Positions 9,546-20,409 are shown, counted from the first letter of the stretch. The stretch: DNA of 64,000 bases from Prionace glauca (GCA_037974335.1 CM075760.1:21613291-21677290); one strand, 5' to 3'. Numbers and translations: made by a program. Notes: a model not told the origin generated them from the letters alone.

Positions 9546-9892
9546 GTCTTATAGTTACAGCCTGGTTATTTTATGCCGAAAACACGGGGCTGTCAATTCT
9601 GTTAGAAAACACTCAGTCAAAAGGAAAATAAATATTGATGTAACTAAAGAGTGTAATCGGTACTTTGTGAAATGTATTAATTTTCGACAAACCATGTCTC
9701 AATCAACAACACGTTTTAATCATATAGACACTATGCACCGGCTGTGATAAATGGGACACAGAGAGTAGAGAATGAGAATGTGTTGCTCATTAATTCAGAT
9801 AGACAGGAAAAATTTTGAAAATACAAAACGTGAGTGAGGGCATAATAACTTGATTTGCGAAATTATTTGCAGTATAAATGTGCCCCATGCAG

Positions 9893-10140
9893 CCTGTGTG
9901 GGTTTCGTCCGGGTGCTCCAGTTTCCTCCCACAGTCCAAAGATGTGCGGGTTAGGTTCATTGGCTATGCTAAAATTTCCCCTTAGTATCCAGGGATGCGA
10001 AATTTAGAGGGATTACTGGGTATAAAATGTAGGGGGATATGGGGATAGGGCCTGGGTGGGGTTGTGATCGGTGCAGACTCGATGGGCCGAAGGGCCTCTT
10101 TCCGCACTGTAGGCTTCCATGATTCTCTGATTCTATGATA
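9893..10140 (+). mobile_element. SINE-a, head missing
   Basis: From GTTTCGTCCGGGTGCTCCAG through GGGCCGAAGGGCCTCTTTCC to the tail GATTCTCTGATTCTATGA. The tail matches CR1-type LINE ends. Confidence 0.8.
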
Positions 10141-10315
10141 AATGACAGTTATAACTATCTAAAACAACTCCTCTGTTGGTGTTCACTTGTTCATGTTGAG
10201 CGTTGCGTTGTGTTTTTTTGGTAACGACCCTGAACTCTCACAGGCTAAATAATAGCTTGTATTTATCAGTGCGGACGCGCCCTCTGCTGATCAATGACTG
10301 GAACTTCCAGTCTGG

Positions 10316-10355
10316 GGTTTTTGTCCGGGGTTCGCTGTATCTCTGCACCACTGTG
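10316..10355 (-). other. Recombination signal of V5
   Basis: On the minus strand: heptamer CACAGTG (10355-10349), 24-base spacer, nonamer ACAAAAACC (10324-10316). Confidence 0.87.
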
Positions 10356-10780
10356 GGCTCCAATGGCACAGAAATACACGGCGCTGTCAGAGAGAAGAGT
10401 TCCGGCGATGTTTAAAAGGACCGTTTTGTTTCCTTTGTGCAAAACAACAGAAAATCTATCCGGAGAATTTTCAGACGTGCCTCCCGTGCCATATACCGTC
10501 AATAAATGTTTCGGAGCTTCCCCGGGAGACTGAATGTACCAGAAGGGAGTCACAGCACCAGCTATCGAGTAACTACAGTGCAGTGTTGTGCTCTGTCGAT
10601 CCTGAACCGTTAATTCAGGGGGATCTTGGGACACTTCATCTTTGCCACTGGTTCCTGCAACAAATTGCAGAATCCATTAAATATCTGGTGGAGAACGTTG
10701 GGAACAGACAGTGACTATTTAAACACAAACTCACCGGACATCAAAACCAACAGTATTAGTAAAGAACATTGGGAGAACAT
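10356..10780 (-). CDS. T-cell receptor V segment (V5, TRAV/TRDV-like), open
   Basis: Two exons on the minus strand. The leader exon runs 10780 to 10735 (MFSQCSLLILLVLMS then G before GTGAGT). The V exon runs 10654 to 10356 after acceptor TTGCAG. The frame joins correctly and gives GTSGKDEVSQDPPELTVQ at the N terminus. FR1 has LHCSYS, FR2 has FWYIQSPGEAPKHLL, FR3 ends SDSAVYFCAIGA. No stop or lost Cys/Trp is seen. Leader and FR2 are close to V2, so the two probably belong to one subfamily, but V5 is in the opposite orientation. It is expected to form the V part of a T-cell receptor chain after joining. Confidence 0.88.
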
Positions 10781-10879
10781 GCTTCCTGCTTACGTATTCC
10801 ACAAAATCAGCAAAATTGTAAAATGATTTCAACTCTTGTACTCTGATGTGAAGAAGTAATTTTATATTATGAGCAGTCC

Positions 10880-10985
10880 TCATTTATTGGGAGCCTAAGA
10901 GGCGTTACCCAATGACAGGATTGGCTTGTTGCACAGTGTTGTCAAGGACTGGCCACCGAATAACATTGGTTGTAGCCCAATGACT
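10880..10985 (-). promoter_or_regulatory. Probable promoter of V5
   Basis: On the minus strand, CATTGGG boxes occur near 10912 and 10979, each within GTCATTGGG, upstream of the leader ATG at 10780. V2 and V3 also have paired ATTGG boxes, at about 40-base spacing. Confidence 0.35.
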
Positions 10986-11717
10986 TTGACTGACTGTTTC
11001 TCTCTTTGCTCCTGCCTGTCTTTCTCTGCGCCTCCGGTTCTCTGTTCGCCTCAATGTCCATCCTGCACTCTCAATATTTTGTCCACTAGTGTCTGTCCCC
11101 TCTCTCCCTCAACCGCTTTCCAGGGAAGTGTAGAATGAAAACCATGCAATTTCTCCCGGTCTCCCATTTCAATAAATTCTCCAAGCCCCATTAGGGGACA
11201 GCTGATAGACAAAATATCATAACGACAAGTCTGAGAAAAGTTTAAAATTGAAGCAGGTACACTGAAATCCGGCAGCCTGTCAGGTAAATGTGAGTTAGTA
11301 GTGAAATTTACATCTTTTCGATGTGTGGAGAGAGCTTTATTAAGAGTTCGAATCTTATCAGTATTGCTATGGTTTCAAATTTTGTAACACTTGCATACTT
11401 TCACAGGAAGGCCTGGGACATTCAAAACAGGTATAGCAATTAATTGATGAGGATTCAAACTGACGGTCGTATTAGTTCCGTACTTGGGTCCACCTGAATT
11501 TAAGTATATTATAATAAGAATAAGGAATAGAGAGAAGTACAGCAGCATAATCCTGCAATAAGATCCTTCAGTAATCTGAGAATTCACTGATCTCCCAAGA
11601 AGAGGCCATTTACCTTACATCACCACCAGAGGGAACGCCCTCACCGTGTTTTTGTGTTCACTATATCAGGAACGGGTCCCATAACATATGGAAATGTTAG
11701 AGAGACATAATCCAACA
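10986..11717. other. Intergenic, no V segment found
   Basis: A minus-strand frame from 11551 starts with a hydrophobic run (MLLYFSLFLILIIIYLNSG), but no V exon follows it. Nothing else recognised. Confidence 0.35.
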
Positions 11718-11915
11718 GAACAGAATGAACTCCTGGATTACACGGAGAAATGATACAGAGCAGTAGTGCAGGAGAAAACTGATTTAACTGTTAGATTATA
11801 AGGTGAAATATTACAGAGCAGAAATCTAGGCAAACTGGATTAATTCTTGGATTACACACGATGTGTCCAGAATAGTAATCCAGGAGAACTGGATTAATTG
11901 TTACAATACATTGCA
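11718..11915. repeat. Worn tandem repeat, about 3.4 units of 55-60 bases
   Basis: Units share GGATTACAC near their start, ACAGAGCAG in the middle, and AACTGGATTAATT(C/G)TT at the end. Successive units start near 11741, 11799 and 11855. Confidence 0.65.
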
Positions 11916-11919
11916 ATAT

Positions 11920-12452
11920 CTTACTGGACAAATAGAGATGCTAAATTTGCTGACAACACAAAGATAGGTAGGAAAATAAGTGGTGAAGTAGATGTAAGGA
12001 GACGATAAAGGGAAATAAATTGCTCATAACATCTAAATGGTGTGGGATCACAACATTCTGAGGTACAGAGGGATTGGGCTGTCCTAGGGTACAAATTGAA
12101 AGGAGCTAATGTACATGTACTGTAATTAAGCAGAAATGTCAGAAAATGTTATCATTTACGACGAAGTAGTCCATTGTATAATATGAAGAGTGTGTTTTCA
12201 TTGTACAGGGCATTGGTGAGACCACACCTGGGGTATTATGTGTAATACTTAACTGCTTATCGAAAGAAAGATCGTAATGCGTCAGAAAAAGTTTAGAATA
12301 GGGTTGCTACTGAGTATGTTGTATAAGCGGAAAGAATCGTGATTTTTGGTTTATATCCATTTGAGTTTCGAAAATTCAGAGATAATATAATTGAAACCTT
12401 TAAAACACTAAGGGGTATTAACGGTGTGGATGTGGAGATCATTGTTCCTCGT
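11920..12452 (+). mobile_element. Old CR1-like LINE fragment
   Basis: Recognisable pieces are AAATTTGCTGACAACACAAA (the FADDT region), TTGTACAGGGCATTGGTGAG (LYRALVRP), and a frame with IFGLYPFEFRKFRDNIIETFK. Many breaks; old. Confidence 0.7.
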
Positions 12453-12768
12453 GTCCGTGTTGTAGCTGCACTGGATATTTCTGGGTCCTTATATTTCTCA
12501 GCGTGGATATATCTGGACTCTTGGCTCTCCATCTGTTCGAATGCGGTTGTCCACGGGAGGGCGCTCGCTGATCGCTTATCAAACACCACAGTGGCCTTCT
12601 TCAGAGAGCGACTATTTGCAGATATAAAAATTGGCGGGGGAAATAAATCCCAGCCAGTCGCATTACACCTTGCTGATTCTTTCAATTTCTCACATTCCAG
12701 GTCTGGTACAGAGATCATCGTTTCTATTCCTGGAGCTCAGACTGGAACGTGGAGGGTGGGGGGTGAAA

Positions 12769-13223
12769 ATGTTCCTAATTCTGTTTTTTGCACTGATCAC
12801 AGGTCAGTGATGTTGACACAGATTGAAAAGTATATTGCAAACCTTGTGTAATTTCCCTTTCCCAACTCTGTGTGATTATTGTTTTCCTCTGACTCTTAAC
12901 TCACTACGCGTCAGCTGTTTCTTTTCAGAGATGAGGAATGGAGACTCAATGTCTCACTCAGGATCAGAGGGTGAAAATTCAGCAATACCCTGCAGTTACT
13001 CTGTGCCGAGTTCAGCTGTACAACTTGGCCCGTTCTGGGATCGCCAGTATCCGCATCAAGCTTCTCAACATCTGCTCAAAGCCGATAGTTACAGGTTTAC
13101 CGATACGGATCCCGGCTTTGGACACTTCAGCGGGAATCTCAACCAGAGACAAAGCTCTTTTCACTTGTCCATAAAAGATTTGAAGATGATAAACAGCACC
13201 GTGTATGACTGTGCACTGAGACC
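12769..13223 (+). CDS. T-cell receptor V segment (V6, TRAV/TRDV-like), open but atypical
   Basis: Leader exon 12769-12802 (MFLILFFALIT then G) is followed by GTCAGTG. The V exon runs 12929-13223 after acceptor CTTTTCAG, and the phases agree. The V domain has SAIPCSYSVP with the first Cys, PFWDRQYPHQASQHLL (Asp in place of the usual Tyr after Trp) and NSTVYDCALRP (Asp in place of the second Tyr). Both Cys and the Trp are kept and there is no stop. It is the intact paralogue of the pseudogene V1, 11.6 kb away. Whether the two Asp changes allow folding is unknown, so it may be an ORF-class V. Confidence 0.82.
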
Positions 13224-13262
13224 CACAATGAATGAAGCTCCCATGGGCCCCATGCAAAAACT
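13224..13262 (+). other. 23-type recombination signal of V6
   Basis: Heptamer CACAATG (13224-13230), 23-base spacer, nonamer GCAAAAACT (13254-13262). It differs from consensus at heptamer position 5 and at nonamer positions 1 and 9. Confidence 0.82.
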
Positions 13263-13627
13263 GCCGCAGTTCCATAATCGAGGCTTCGGGATCAGGAAAA
13301 TTGAGTCGGATATATGAAAATGCACAGAACATGAAGGAGACAACATAGCCCTCGGCTGGACGATACACTCCCGCTGAATTCAGCCATTATCAATGATGTG
13401 AAATGTCATATTTGCCGTCGTATTATTCCCGGATCAAACCCAATCCTTCCCCAATCCCATCCGCACAAATCTGCAGATTACCCCGGGTGACTAACTTCCT
13501 TAATCTATACTTAGAAAAATCTTAGCTGCCTATCTGTGAGCCATCGCACTTTAAAATTATCAAATGCAGCTTCAGTATTGTCCCATTTTAAAGTCCGTGG
13601 AGCAGAAATAATGACTGATTGAAATCA
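13263..13627. other. V6 3' flank; right edge of the V cluster in this window
   Basis: Shares patches with the V1 3' flank. No further V segment is seen to the right. Confidence 0.4.
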
Positions 13628-13921
13628 GGGTGTTACTATTTGAAAATGATATTCTTGCTATGGAGGGGTTACAGAGAAGATTTACGATGTTGACTCCTGG
13701 GATGGCAGGTCTGTCATATGAGGACAGAATAAATCCATTAGGATTATGTTCACTGAAGTTTCAAAGAGTGAGAGGGGATCTCACAGAAACTTATCAAATT
13801 CTGACAGGGTTAGACAGGGTACATTCGGAAGAATGTTCCCAATGGTAGGGGAGTCCAGAACCAGAGGTCATCTTTTGAAGATAAGGGGTAAACTGAGGTG
13901 AAGGGAAATTTCTTCACACAG
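13628..13921 (+). mobile_element. CR1-like LINE C-terminal fragment
   Basis: It encodes RRFTMLTPGMAGLSYEDRI and LKFQRVRGDLTETYQILTGL, then loses frame. It ends where a minus-strand zinc-finger pseudogene begins, so it separates the V cluster from the zinc-finger cluster. Confidence 0.75.
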
Positions 13922-14460
13922 AACTTTTGCAGCACTTCCCATAGTCCATGCGTTTAAAAGGTCTCTCTGCAGTGTGAACTAGTTGGTGTCTAAACAGATG
14001 TGATGAATTAGTGAATCCTTTCCCACATTCAGTGCAAATGAGTGTCCTCTCTCCACTGTGAACAAGCTGGTGTCTCAGCAGTTTGGTTGAATTCGTGAAG
14101 GTCTTCCCAAACTCAGTGCCGGTAAATGGCCTCTCCCCAGTGTGAACAAGCTGGTGTCTCAGCAGTTTGGTTGAATTTGTGAAGCTCTTCCCAAACTCGA
14201 TGCAGGTAAATGGCCTCTCCCCAATGTGAACGAGCTGGTGTCTCAGCAGCTTGGCTGAATTTGCAAAGCTCTTCCCACATTTGGTGCAGGTTAATGGCCT
14301 CTCCCCATTGTGAATGCACCGATGAGTTTGCAGCATAACTGAGTAACTGAATCCCTTCCCACAGTGCTTACATTTCCACAGTTTCTCCTTGGTGTGGGTG
14401 TCCTTGTGTCTCTCCAAGTTCTACAATCAGATGAAACCTCATCCACACACACTAATCCCA
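13914..14460 (-). pseudogene. C2H2 zinc-finger pseudogene, about six fingers
   Basis: The minus-strand frame from 14417 reads MERHKDTHTKEKLWKCKHCGKGF and then six fingers joined by GERPF linkers. Key residues are lost: one finger has CIEFGK (second Cys to Phe), one has TGTEFGK (both Cys lost), and the last has RMDYGKCC. The frame ends soon after, where the LINE fragment begins, so the C-terminal part is missing. Upstream to 14460 the sequence matches 5' parts of the other minus-strand zinc-finger exons at 28090 and 49203. It is therefore a broken member of the same tandem family. Confidence 0.8.
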
Positions 14461-14464
14461 TTTT

Positions 14465-15440
14465 TGAGTAATTGGTTAATAATCTTGAATGCTATGGTGT
14501 TTCACATGCTTTTCTAAATGCTTCTTATATAATGTGAGGATTCCTGCCTCTTTCAAGACAGTGAGTTCCAGATTCCCACCACCCTCTGAGTGAAAGTTGT
14601 TTCCTTCATTCCACTCTAAATCTCCTGCCCCTTCACTTAAATCTATCCCCCTGGTTATTGACCCTTCTACTAAGGGAAAAGTTCCTTCCAATTCACCTGA
14701 TCTATGTTCCTGATAATCTTGTACACCTCAGTCAGGTCACCTCTCAGCCTTCTCTGCTCCAGGGAAAGCAACCCCCGCCTAACCAAGCTCTCTTCATAGT
14801 TGAAATGGTCCAGCCCAGGCAACATCCTGGTGAATCTCGTCTGCATTCTCTGGTGCAATCACATCCTTCCTATAGTGTTCAAAACAGAACAGCGCACAGG
14901 GCCTGAGTTGTGGCCTAACAAGTGTTTTATACAGAGCTATCATAACCACCTTAACTCCCCATCCTACTGGCTTCAGTGATAATTGGGAATGCTCCGCAAT
15001 ATCCCTCTGGTCCTCTGTATTCCCTAGCCTTGTCCTCCTCCCAAAATTCATCACTTCATGCTTTTCAGGGTTAAATTCCATTTGCCACTGTTCCTCCCCA
15101 TCTGACCAGTCTGTTTCTTTGACCCTGTAATATAAGGTTGTCTTCCTCGCTATTTACCATACTACCAATCACAATCTGTTCAATTCTATCACACTACCGT
15201 CCCTGCTTTCTGTACCTACATTGTCCTTCCACACAGTGAACATTCATACAAAATACTCATTTAATACTTCAAATACATCTTCTGGCTCCACGTCCAGGTT
15301 GCTGAATGGGCAATTGATTCCTAACCTACTAACTTACTTTTTCCCTGATGACCTTCTTACCCTTAAAACATTTAGAAAACATCTTGTAGTTTCTTTCCTT
15401 CTCTGTCACCTCTCTGACTCATCAATAAGACATTGGGACT
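14465..15440 (-). mobile_element. Old CR1-like LINE fragment
   Basis: Minus-strand pieces in order from 15440: linker region YKMFSKCFKGKKVIREKV, then FNPEKHEVMNFGRR, LYKTLVRPQL, RFTRMLPGLDHFNYEESLVR, RRLRGDLTEVYKII. Parts of the RT core are deleted. Several breaks. Confidence 0.75.
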
Positions 15441-15779
15441 CAGAGGGTTGATGCAGTTTGATAGACATGTTGTCTCCATTCTGAACAATGGAGAACAAGC
15501 TCCTCGCACTCATTGACAATCTTGCCCCTTACATAGATGGCGATCATCCATGCGCACTGCCGCACATTGCCCTCAATAAATGTGGAGGTCGTTAACTCAT
15601 GGGCCGATCTCAGAGATCTTTGACCCGCTCGATGCAAATGGGGTAACCGGATAATTTTGGGGGGTGTTTACAAATCGCACAACTGTTTATGAAACCCTCC
15701 CGTCCATTCGCCCGTTCCATTGTACCCACCGATCGGCGATTTTCCGCTTACAAATTACAGATCCTAGGTAATAAGCAAT

Positions 15780-16200
15780 CGCTGTCGCCATTACACGTAC
15801 TGCGCATGCTTCAGTCGAAGCCTCTCTTTCATCCTGATTGGTTGGAGGACCAGCTGCTCCACTGAAGTCCTCCAGATCCGCCCCCTCCTCCTATTGGTCC
15901 GGAGCTGCTGTCAATCACTTTCCCCAGAGGCCTTGCGATCTGGGACATGCGCAGTCCGGCTGATGCGGTTGGACACTCGGTCTGAATGTGGAGCATGCGC
16001 ATTTCATTTGTTCGCCTGGGGAGCGAGAGTCCTTTGTCCCGGAGAAGCGGAGTCAGTGTTAGGCGGTGGCTGGGAGGGACTGGAAACACTTTGTGGACCC
16101 GCTTCAGAATCATTGTCAACTCCCTGGTTTGCAGCTGCGGGGCTTCTCCCTCCCGGGAACAGGCCCAGGTTAACGACCCCATCCTGGCTCAGTCACTGGA
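15780..16200 (+). promoter_or_regulatory. CpG-rich zinc-finger gene promoter (P1)
   Basis: GC-rich region with NRF1-like TGCGCATGC at 15801, ATTGG boxes at 15837 and 15893, the GC-box-like CCGCCCCC at 15878, and further ATGCGCA sites. The stretch 15836-15920 is the reverse of modules at 31870 and 32245. Its orientation fits transcription to the right, toward the zinc-finger exon at 19357. Confidence 0.7.
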
Positions 16201-16324
16201 GGATGGTTCACATCAGAGGATGGGGGAGGGGGACAAATCAATGAGGACTCTGATCTCTGGGAAGGAAGGAAACCCTGGGAGGTGGGCGGGGGGGATTCAC
16301 AAACACCCGCTGGAGGACCCAACA

Positions 16325-18822
16325 TCTGGAGAAATGTATTAAAAACAGAGTTGTCGTGATGGGAGACTTCAATTTCCCAAACATCGACTGGAATATCCCT
16401 AGAGTAAGGGGTTCGGCTGGAGAGGAGTTTGTTAGGTGTGTTCAGGAAGGTTTCCTGACACAGTATGTGGACAAGCCTACGAGGGGAGAGGCAGTACTTG
16501 ACCTGGTACTGGCGAATGAACCAGGGCAGGTGATGGATCTCTCCATAGGAGAGCATCTTGGGAATGGTGACCATAATTCTATCTCCTTCACAATTGCATT
16601 GGAACGAGATAGGATCAGACAGGCTAGGAAGGTGTTTGTCTGGAGTAAGGGGAGATACGAAGAAGTCAGGAAGTTACTTGGACAAATAAACTGGAAGGAG
16701 GCATTCTTAGGGAAGAGTACCGAAGGAAGGTGGCGGATATTCAAGGAATGTTTGTCTGGCGCTCTGCATGACAATGTTCCGATAAGGCAAGGGGGTTTTG
16801 GTAGGTTTCGGGAACCGTGGTGCACGAAGGCTGTGTTGAACCTAATCAGGAGGAAAAGGAAGGTGTACAAAAGGTTCAGGGAACTAGGAGAGGTTAAGGA
16901 TCTTGAAGAATATAAGGACTGTAGAAAGGAGGTTAAAAGGGAAATTAGGAGAGCCAGAAGGGGTCATGAGAAGACCTTGGCGGGTAAGATTAAGGAAAAT
17001 CCCAAGGCCTTCTATAAGTATGTAAAAGGTAAAAGGGTGAGAAGGGAAAGGATAGGACCTATAAAAGATAAAGGGGGAAAGGTCTGTGTAGAACCAGAAG
17101 AAATGGCGGAGGTGCTTAATGAGTACTTTGCATCAGTATTCACAGTGGAAGCTGATTTGGGAGATCTTGCTATGGACTTGCAGCAGGTGGAAAAGATTGA
17201 GTACGTGGACATTAAGGAGGAGGATGTGTTAGAACTTTTGAATTCTATCAAGGTAGATAAGTCGCCGGGACCAGATGGGATGTACCCCAGGATACTGTGG
17301 GAGGCCAGGGAAGTGATTGCAGAGCCCTTGGTGATGATCTTTGCGTCATCAATGGAGACGGGAGAGGTTCCGGAAGATTGGAGGATTGCGGATGTAGTCC
17401 CTATTTTCAAGAAAGGGAACAGAGATAGCCCGGGAAATTACCGGGAAATTACGGTGAGTCTGACCTCAGTGGTTGGTAAGCTGATGGAGAGGCTTCTGAG
17501 GGACAAGATTTACGAGCATTTGGAGAGGTTTGACATGATCAGGAATAGTCAGCATGGATTTGTCAAGGGCAGGTCGTGCCTTACGAGCCTAGTTGAGTTC
17601 TTCGATAATGTGACTGAACACATTGACGAAGGAAGTGCCGTGGACGTAGTGTACATGGACTTCAGCAAGGCTTTTGATAAGGTCCCCCATGCAAGACTTC
17701 TTGAGAAGGTGAGAGGGCATGGGATCCAAGGGCCTTTGGCCTTGTGGATCCAGAACTGGCTTGCCTGCAGAAGGCAGAGAGTGGTTGTGGATGGGTCTTT
17801 TTCGGAATGGAGGTCAGTCACCAGTGGGGTGCCCCAGGGATCTGTTCTGGGACCCTTGTTGTTTGTCATTTTCATAAATGACCTGGATGAGGAAGTGGAG
17901 GGATGGGTTAGCAAGTTCGCTGATGACACGAAGGTCGGCGGTGTTGTGGATGGTCTGGAAGGATGTCAAAAGTTGCAGCAGGACATAGATAGGATGCAGG
18001 AATGGGCGGAGAAGTGGCAGATGGACTTCAACGCGGATAAATGTGTAGTAGTCCATTTCGGCAGAACCAACGGGATGAACGAGTACACTATTAAGGACAG
18101 GGGTCTTAATAGCGTTGAAGAGCAGAAGGATCTCGGGGTCCGGGTTCACAGGACTCTTAAATCGGCCTCGCAGGTGGAGGAGGTGGTCAAGAAGGCGTAT
18201 GGTGTACTGGCCTTCATTAATCGAGTGATTGAGTTTAGGAGTCGGGAGGTAATGCTGCAACTTTACAGGACCCTCGTCAGGCCTCATTTGGAGTACTGTG
18301 CGCAGTTCTGGTCGCCTCACTATAGGAAAGACGTAGAAGCTATTGAAAGGGTGCAGAGGAGATTTACAAGGATGTTGCCTGGACTGGGAGGCATGCCTTA
18401 TGAAGATAGGTTGAGGGAGCTGGGACTCTTTTCCCTGGAGAGGCGAAGGTTGAGAGGCGACCTGATAGAAGTTTATAAAATGTTGAGAGGAATAGATAGG
18501 GTGGACTCTCAGAGGCTATTTCCCCGGGTTGAAATGGTCGCTACGAGAGGACACAGATTTAAGGTGCGGGGAGGGAAGTACAGAGGTGATGTTAGGGGTA
18601 AGTTTTTCACTCAGAGGGTAGTGAGTGATTGGAATCGGCTGCCGTCGTCGGTGGTGGAGGCGAACTCGCTGGGGTCTTTTAAAAGACTCCTGGATGAGTA
18701 TATGGGGTTTAATGGGATTGGGGGTTATAGATAGGTCTATAGATTGGTGGGGTTGATGCGATCGGCGCAACTCGAGGGCCGAAGGGCCTGTTTGTGCTGT
18801 AATGTTCTATGTTCTATCCCCA
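16325..18822 (+). mobile_element. LINE-A (CR1-like), 5' truncated, long open ORF2
   Basis: An open frame runs to a stop at 18734; from the internal Met at 16356 it is 792 residues. It has the endonuclease end (VVVMGDFNFPNIDW, GNGDHNSISF), the RT core (YMDFSKAFDKVPH, GVPQGSVLGPLLFVIFINDL, SKFADDTKVGG) and the C terminus (RRFTRMLPGLGGMPYEDRL). The N-terminal half of the endonuclease is missing. A short tandem duplication at 17432-17455 changes NYRPVSLTS-type sequence to NYREITVSLTS. The tail ends GTTCTATGTTCTATC. The insertion lies in the 5' part of a zinc-finger gene driven by P1. An intact frame means a recent insertion. Confidence 0.9.
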
Positions 18823-19356
18823 ATAAGAAACTCTCTGCAGTGACCAGGAGAGAAAATAATTGATTGATTTTTATTTTCACTCTTTACAAAAGAGAACTGA
18901 ACCCAGGCAGAATAGAGAGTGGGAGAAAAGATCTGTGAAGATATGTCACACTGGGCTTCCCAAGCTGAGCAACTCTCTCAAAGAAAATGAAAGAACATCT
19001 TTCATGAGTCTGTTGGAGCAGGTGAGCAGTATTGTGTGCGGTGCTGCTAGAAATGTGTGGGTGGGCAGGGGCTTGTTGGCACCTAGAACAGTTGGAAGAG
19101 GGAGCTGCACAGATCCATCTTACACCCATATGCCATACAGCACCCATACGCCATGCAGCTTGGGACACTGGACTCGAACACGCAACAGTCCACTGAAATA
19201 TGAAATAGTTGGCCAATGAGGGAGTTGGTTGCAGGACAGGGAGGAGGGAAAGTGTGCAGGATGAGGATTTACTGCTTTACTGTTCCACAGAAAGTAGAAA
19301 TGTCTTCTGAATTTTGATCCTGTCTGACAATGATGATGTTTCTAAACTCCTTTTAC
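18823..19356. other. Zinc-finger gene 5' region, resumed after LINE-A
   Basis: 18820-18835 (CCCCAATAAGAAAC) continues the sequence broken at about 16324. The uninterrupted version is seen reversed at about 31800-31830. A segment near 18838-18885 recurs at 19888-19930. No coding feature seen. Confidence 0.5.
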
Positions 19357-19869
19357 AGGATATTTGAAATATACATACATTAACTCATCCAACCTGAAAG
19401 ACACGAGGACATCTACACCATAGAGAACCCATGGAAATGTGGGGACTGTGGGAAGGAATTCAGTTGTCCATCCCAGCTGGAAGCACATCAGTGCAGTCAC
19501 ACTGGGAAGATTCTGTTCATCTGCACCGTGTGTGGGAAGAGTTTTAGTCGAATGTTCAACCTTTGGACTCATCAGTGACTTCACACTGGGGAGCGGCCAT
19601 TCACATGCTCTGTGTGTATGAAGGGATTCAGCAATTCATCTCACCTGCTGAAACACAAGGGTGCTCACACTGGGGAAAGGCCTTTCACCTGCTCTGTGTG
19701 TGGGAAGGGATTCACAAACTCATCTGATCTCCTGATGCACCAGCGAGTTCACACCGGGGAGAAGCCATTCACCTGCTCTATATGTGGGAACAGATTCACT
19801 CAGTCACAAAACCTAATGAGACACCAGCGAGTCCACAAGTCTTCTGGAGGCAGATTCCCCAGTTATTGA
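19357..19869 (+). pseudogene. C2H2 zinc-finger pseudogene, five fingers, one in-frame stop
   Basis: Acceptor CTTTTACAG at 19348-19356 opens the exon. Finger 1 ([10 protein letters not shown]) begins near 19434, with a worn linker TGKILF after it, and finger 2 is FICTVCGKSF. A TGA at 19576-19578 replaces the usual Arg codon in the linker after finger 2. Three good fingers follow ([30 protein letters not shown]), ending [16 protein letters not shown]. The family role is sequence-specific DNA binding in the nucleus. The stop makes a full product unlikely unless translation restarts at an internal Met (19612). Confidence 0.82.
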
Positions 19870-19887
19870 ACAGGTAATCACATCCTG

Positions 19888-20400
19888 CACTGACCAGAAA
19901 ATAATTGATTGATTTTTATTTTCACTCTTTTGTGTTTCTGCTGCTGTTACTAACTGCTGTAACCAGCTTGAGTTAACAATCAGGTATTTGTTCAAGTTCA
20001 GATAGACTAATGGATTGACCAGGGTCTAATTGAATAGCACGGCAGACTTGAAGGGCTGAATAACCTATTCCATTTCCTGAGTAGTCTCTCCACAGGGCTC
20101 TCCTACTCTTTATCTCTGCTCCATCACTGGTTCCTGGTGAAGTCTCTTCTCCCCAGTTAAAAACAAAGAAAAGTACAGCACAGGAACAGGCTTTCCATTT
20201 GTCAGCTGGTCTTTCATTCAGCTGTGGTGTGTTTGTGTTGTTAATAACCCTGTAACCAGCTGGAGTTAACTGTTCAGGTATTTGTTCTTCAAGTTCAGAA
20301 AGACACCAGGTCAGCCACAGTCTAACTGAATGACAGAACAGAAACCACTGCTGGTTTCTAGTGAAATGTCTTCCCCCCCCAGTTCTCCTATCACTTTCCA
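19888..20400. repeat. Worn tandem duplication, about 290-base unit
   Basis: 19935-20015 (TAACCAGCTTGAGTTAAC, CAGGTATTTGTTC) recurs at 20228-20305. 20120-20165 (TGGTTCCTGGTGAAGTCTCT) recurs near 20350-20385. The first 43 bases also repeat 18838-18885. Confidence 0.55.
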
Positions 20401-20409
20401 TTCATCAGC

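Noticed and set aside
11375-11551. Leader-like hydrophobic frame on the minus strand
   Set aside because: It starts like a V leader (MLLYFSLFLILIIIYL), but no V exon, FR motif or recombination signal follows, and the donor GTGGAC is poor.
14600-15100. Possible separate minus-strand protein genes
   Set aside because: All frames are pieces of one CR1-like LINE.
15829-16342. Several open frames of 110-120 residues on both strands
   Set aside because: They are a by-product of high GC in promoter P1 and the start of LINE-A.
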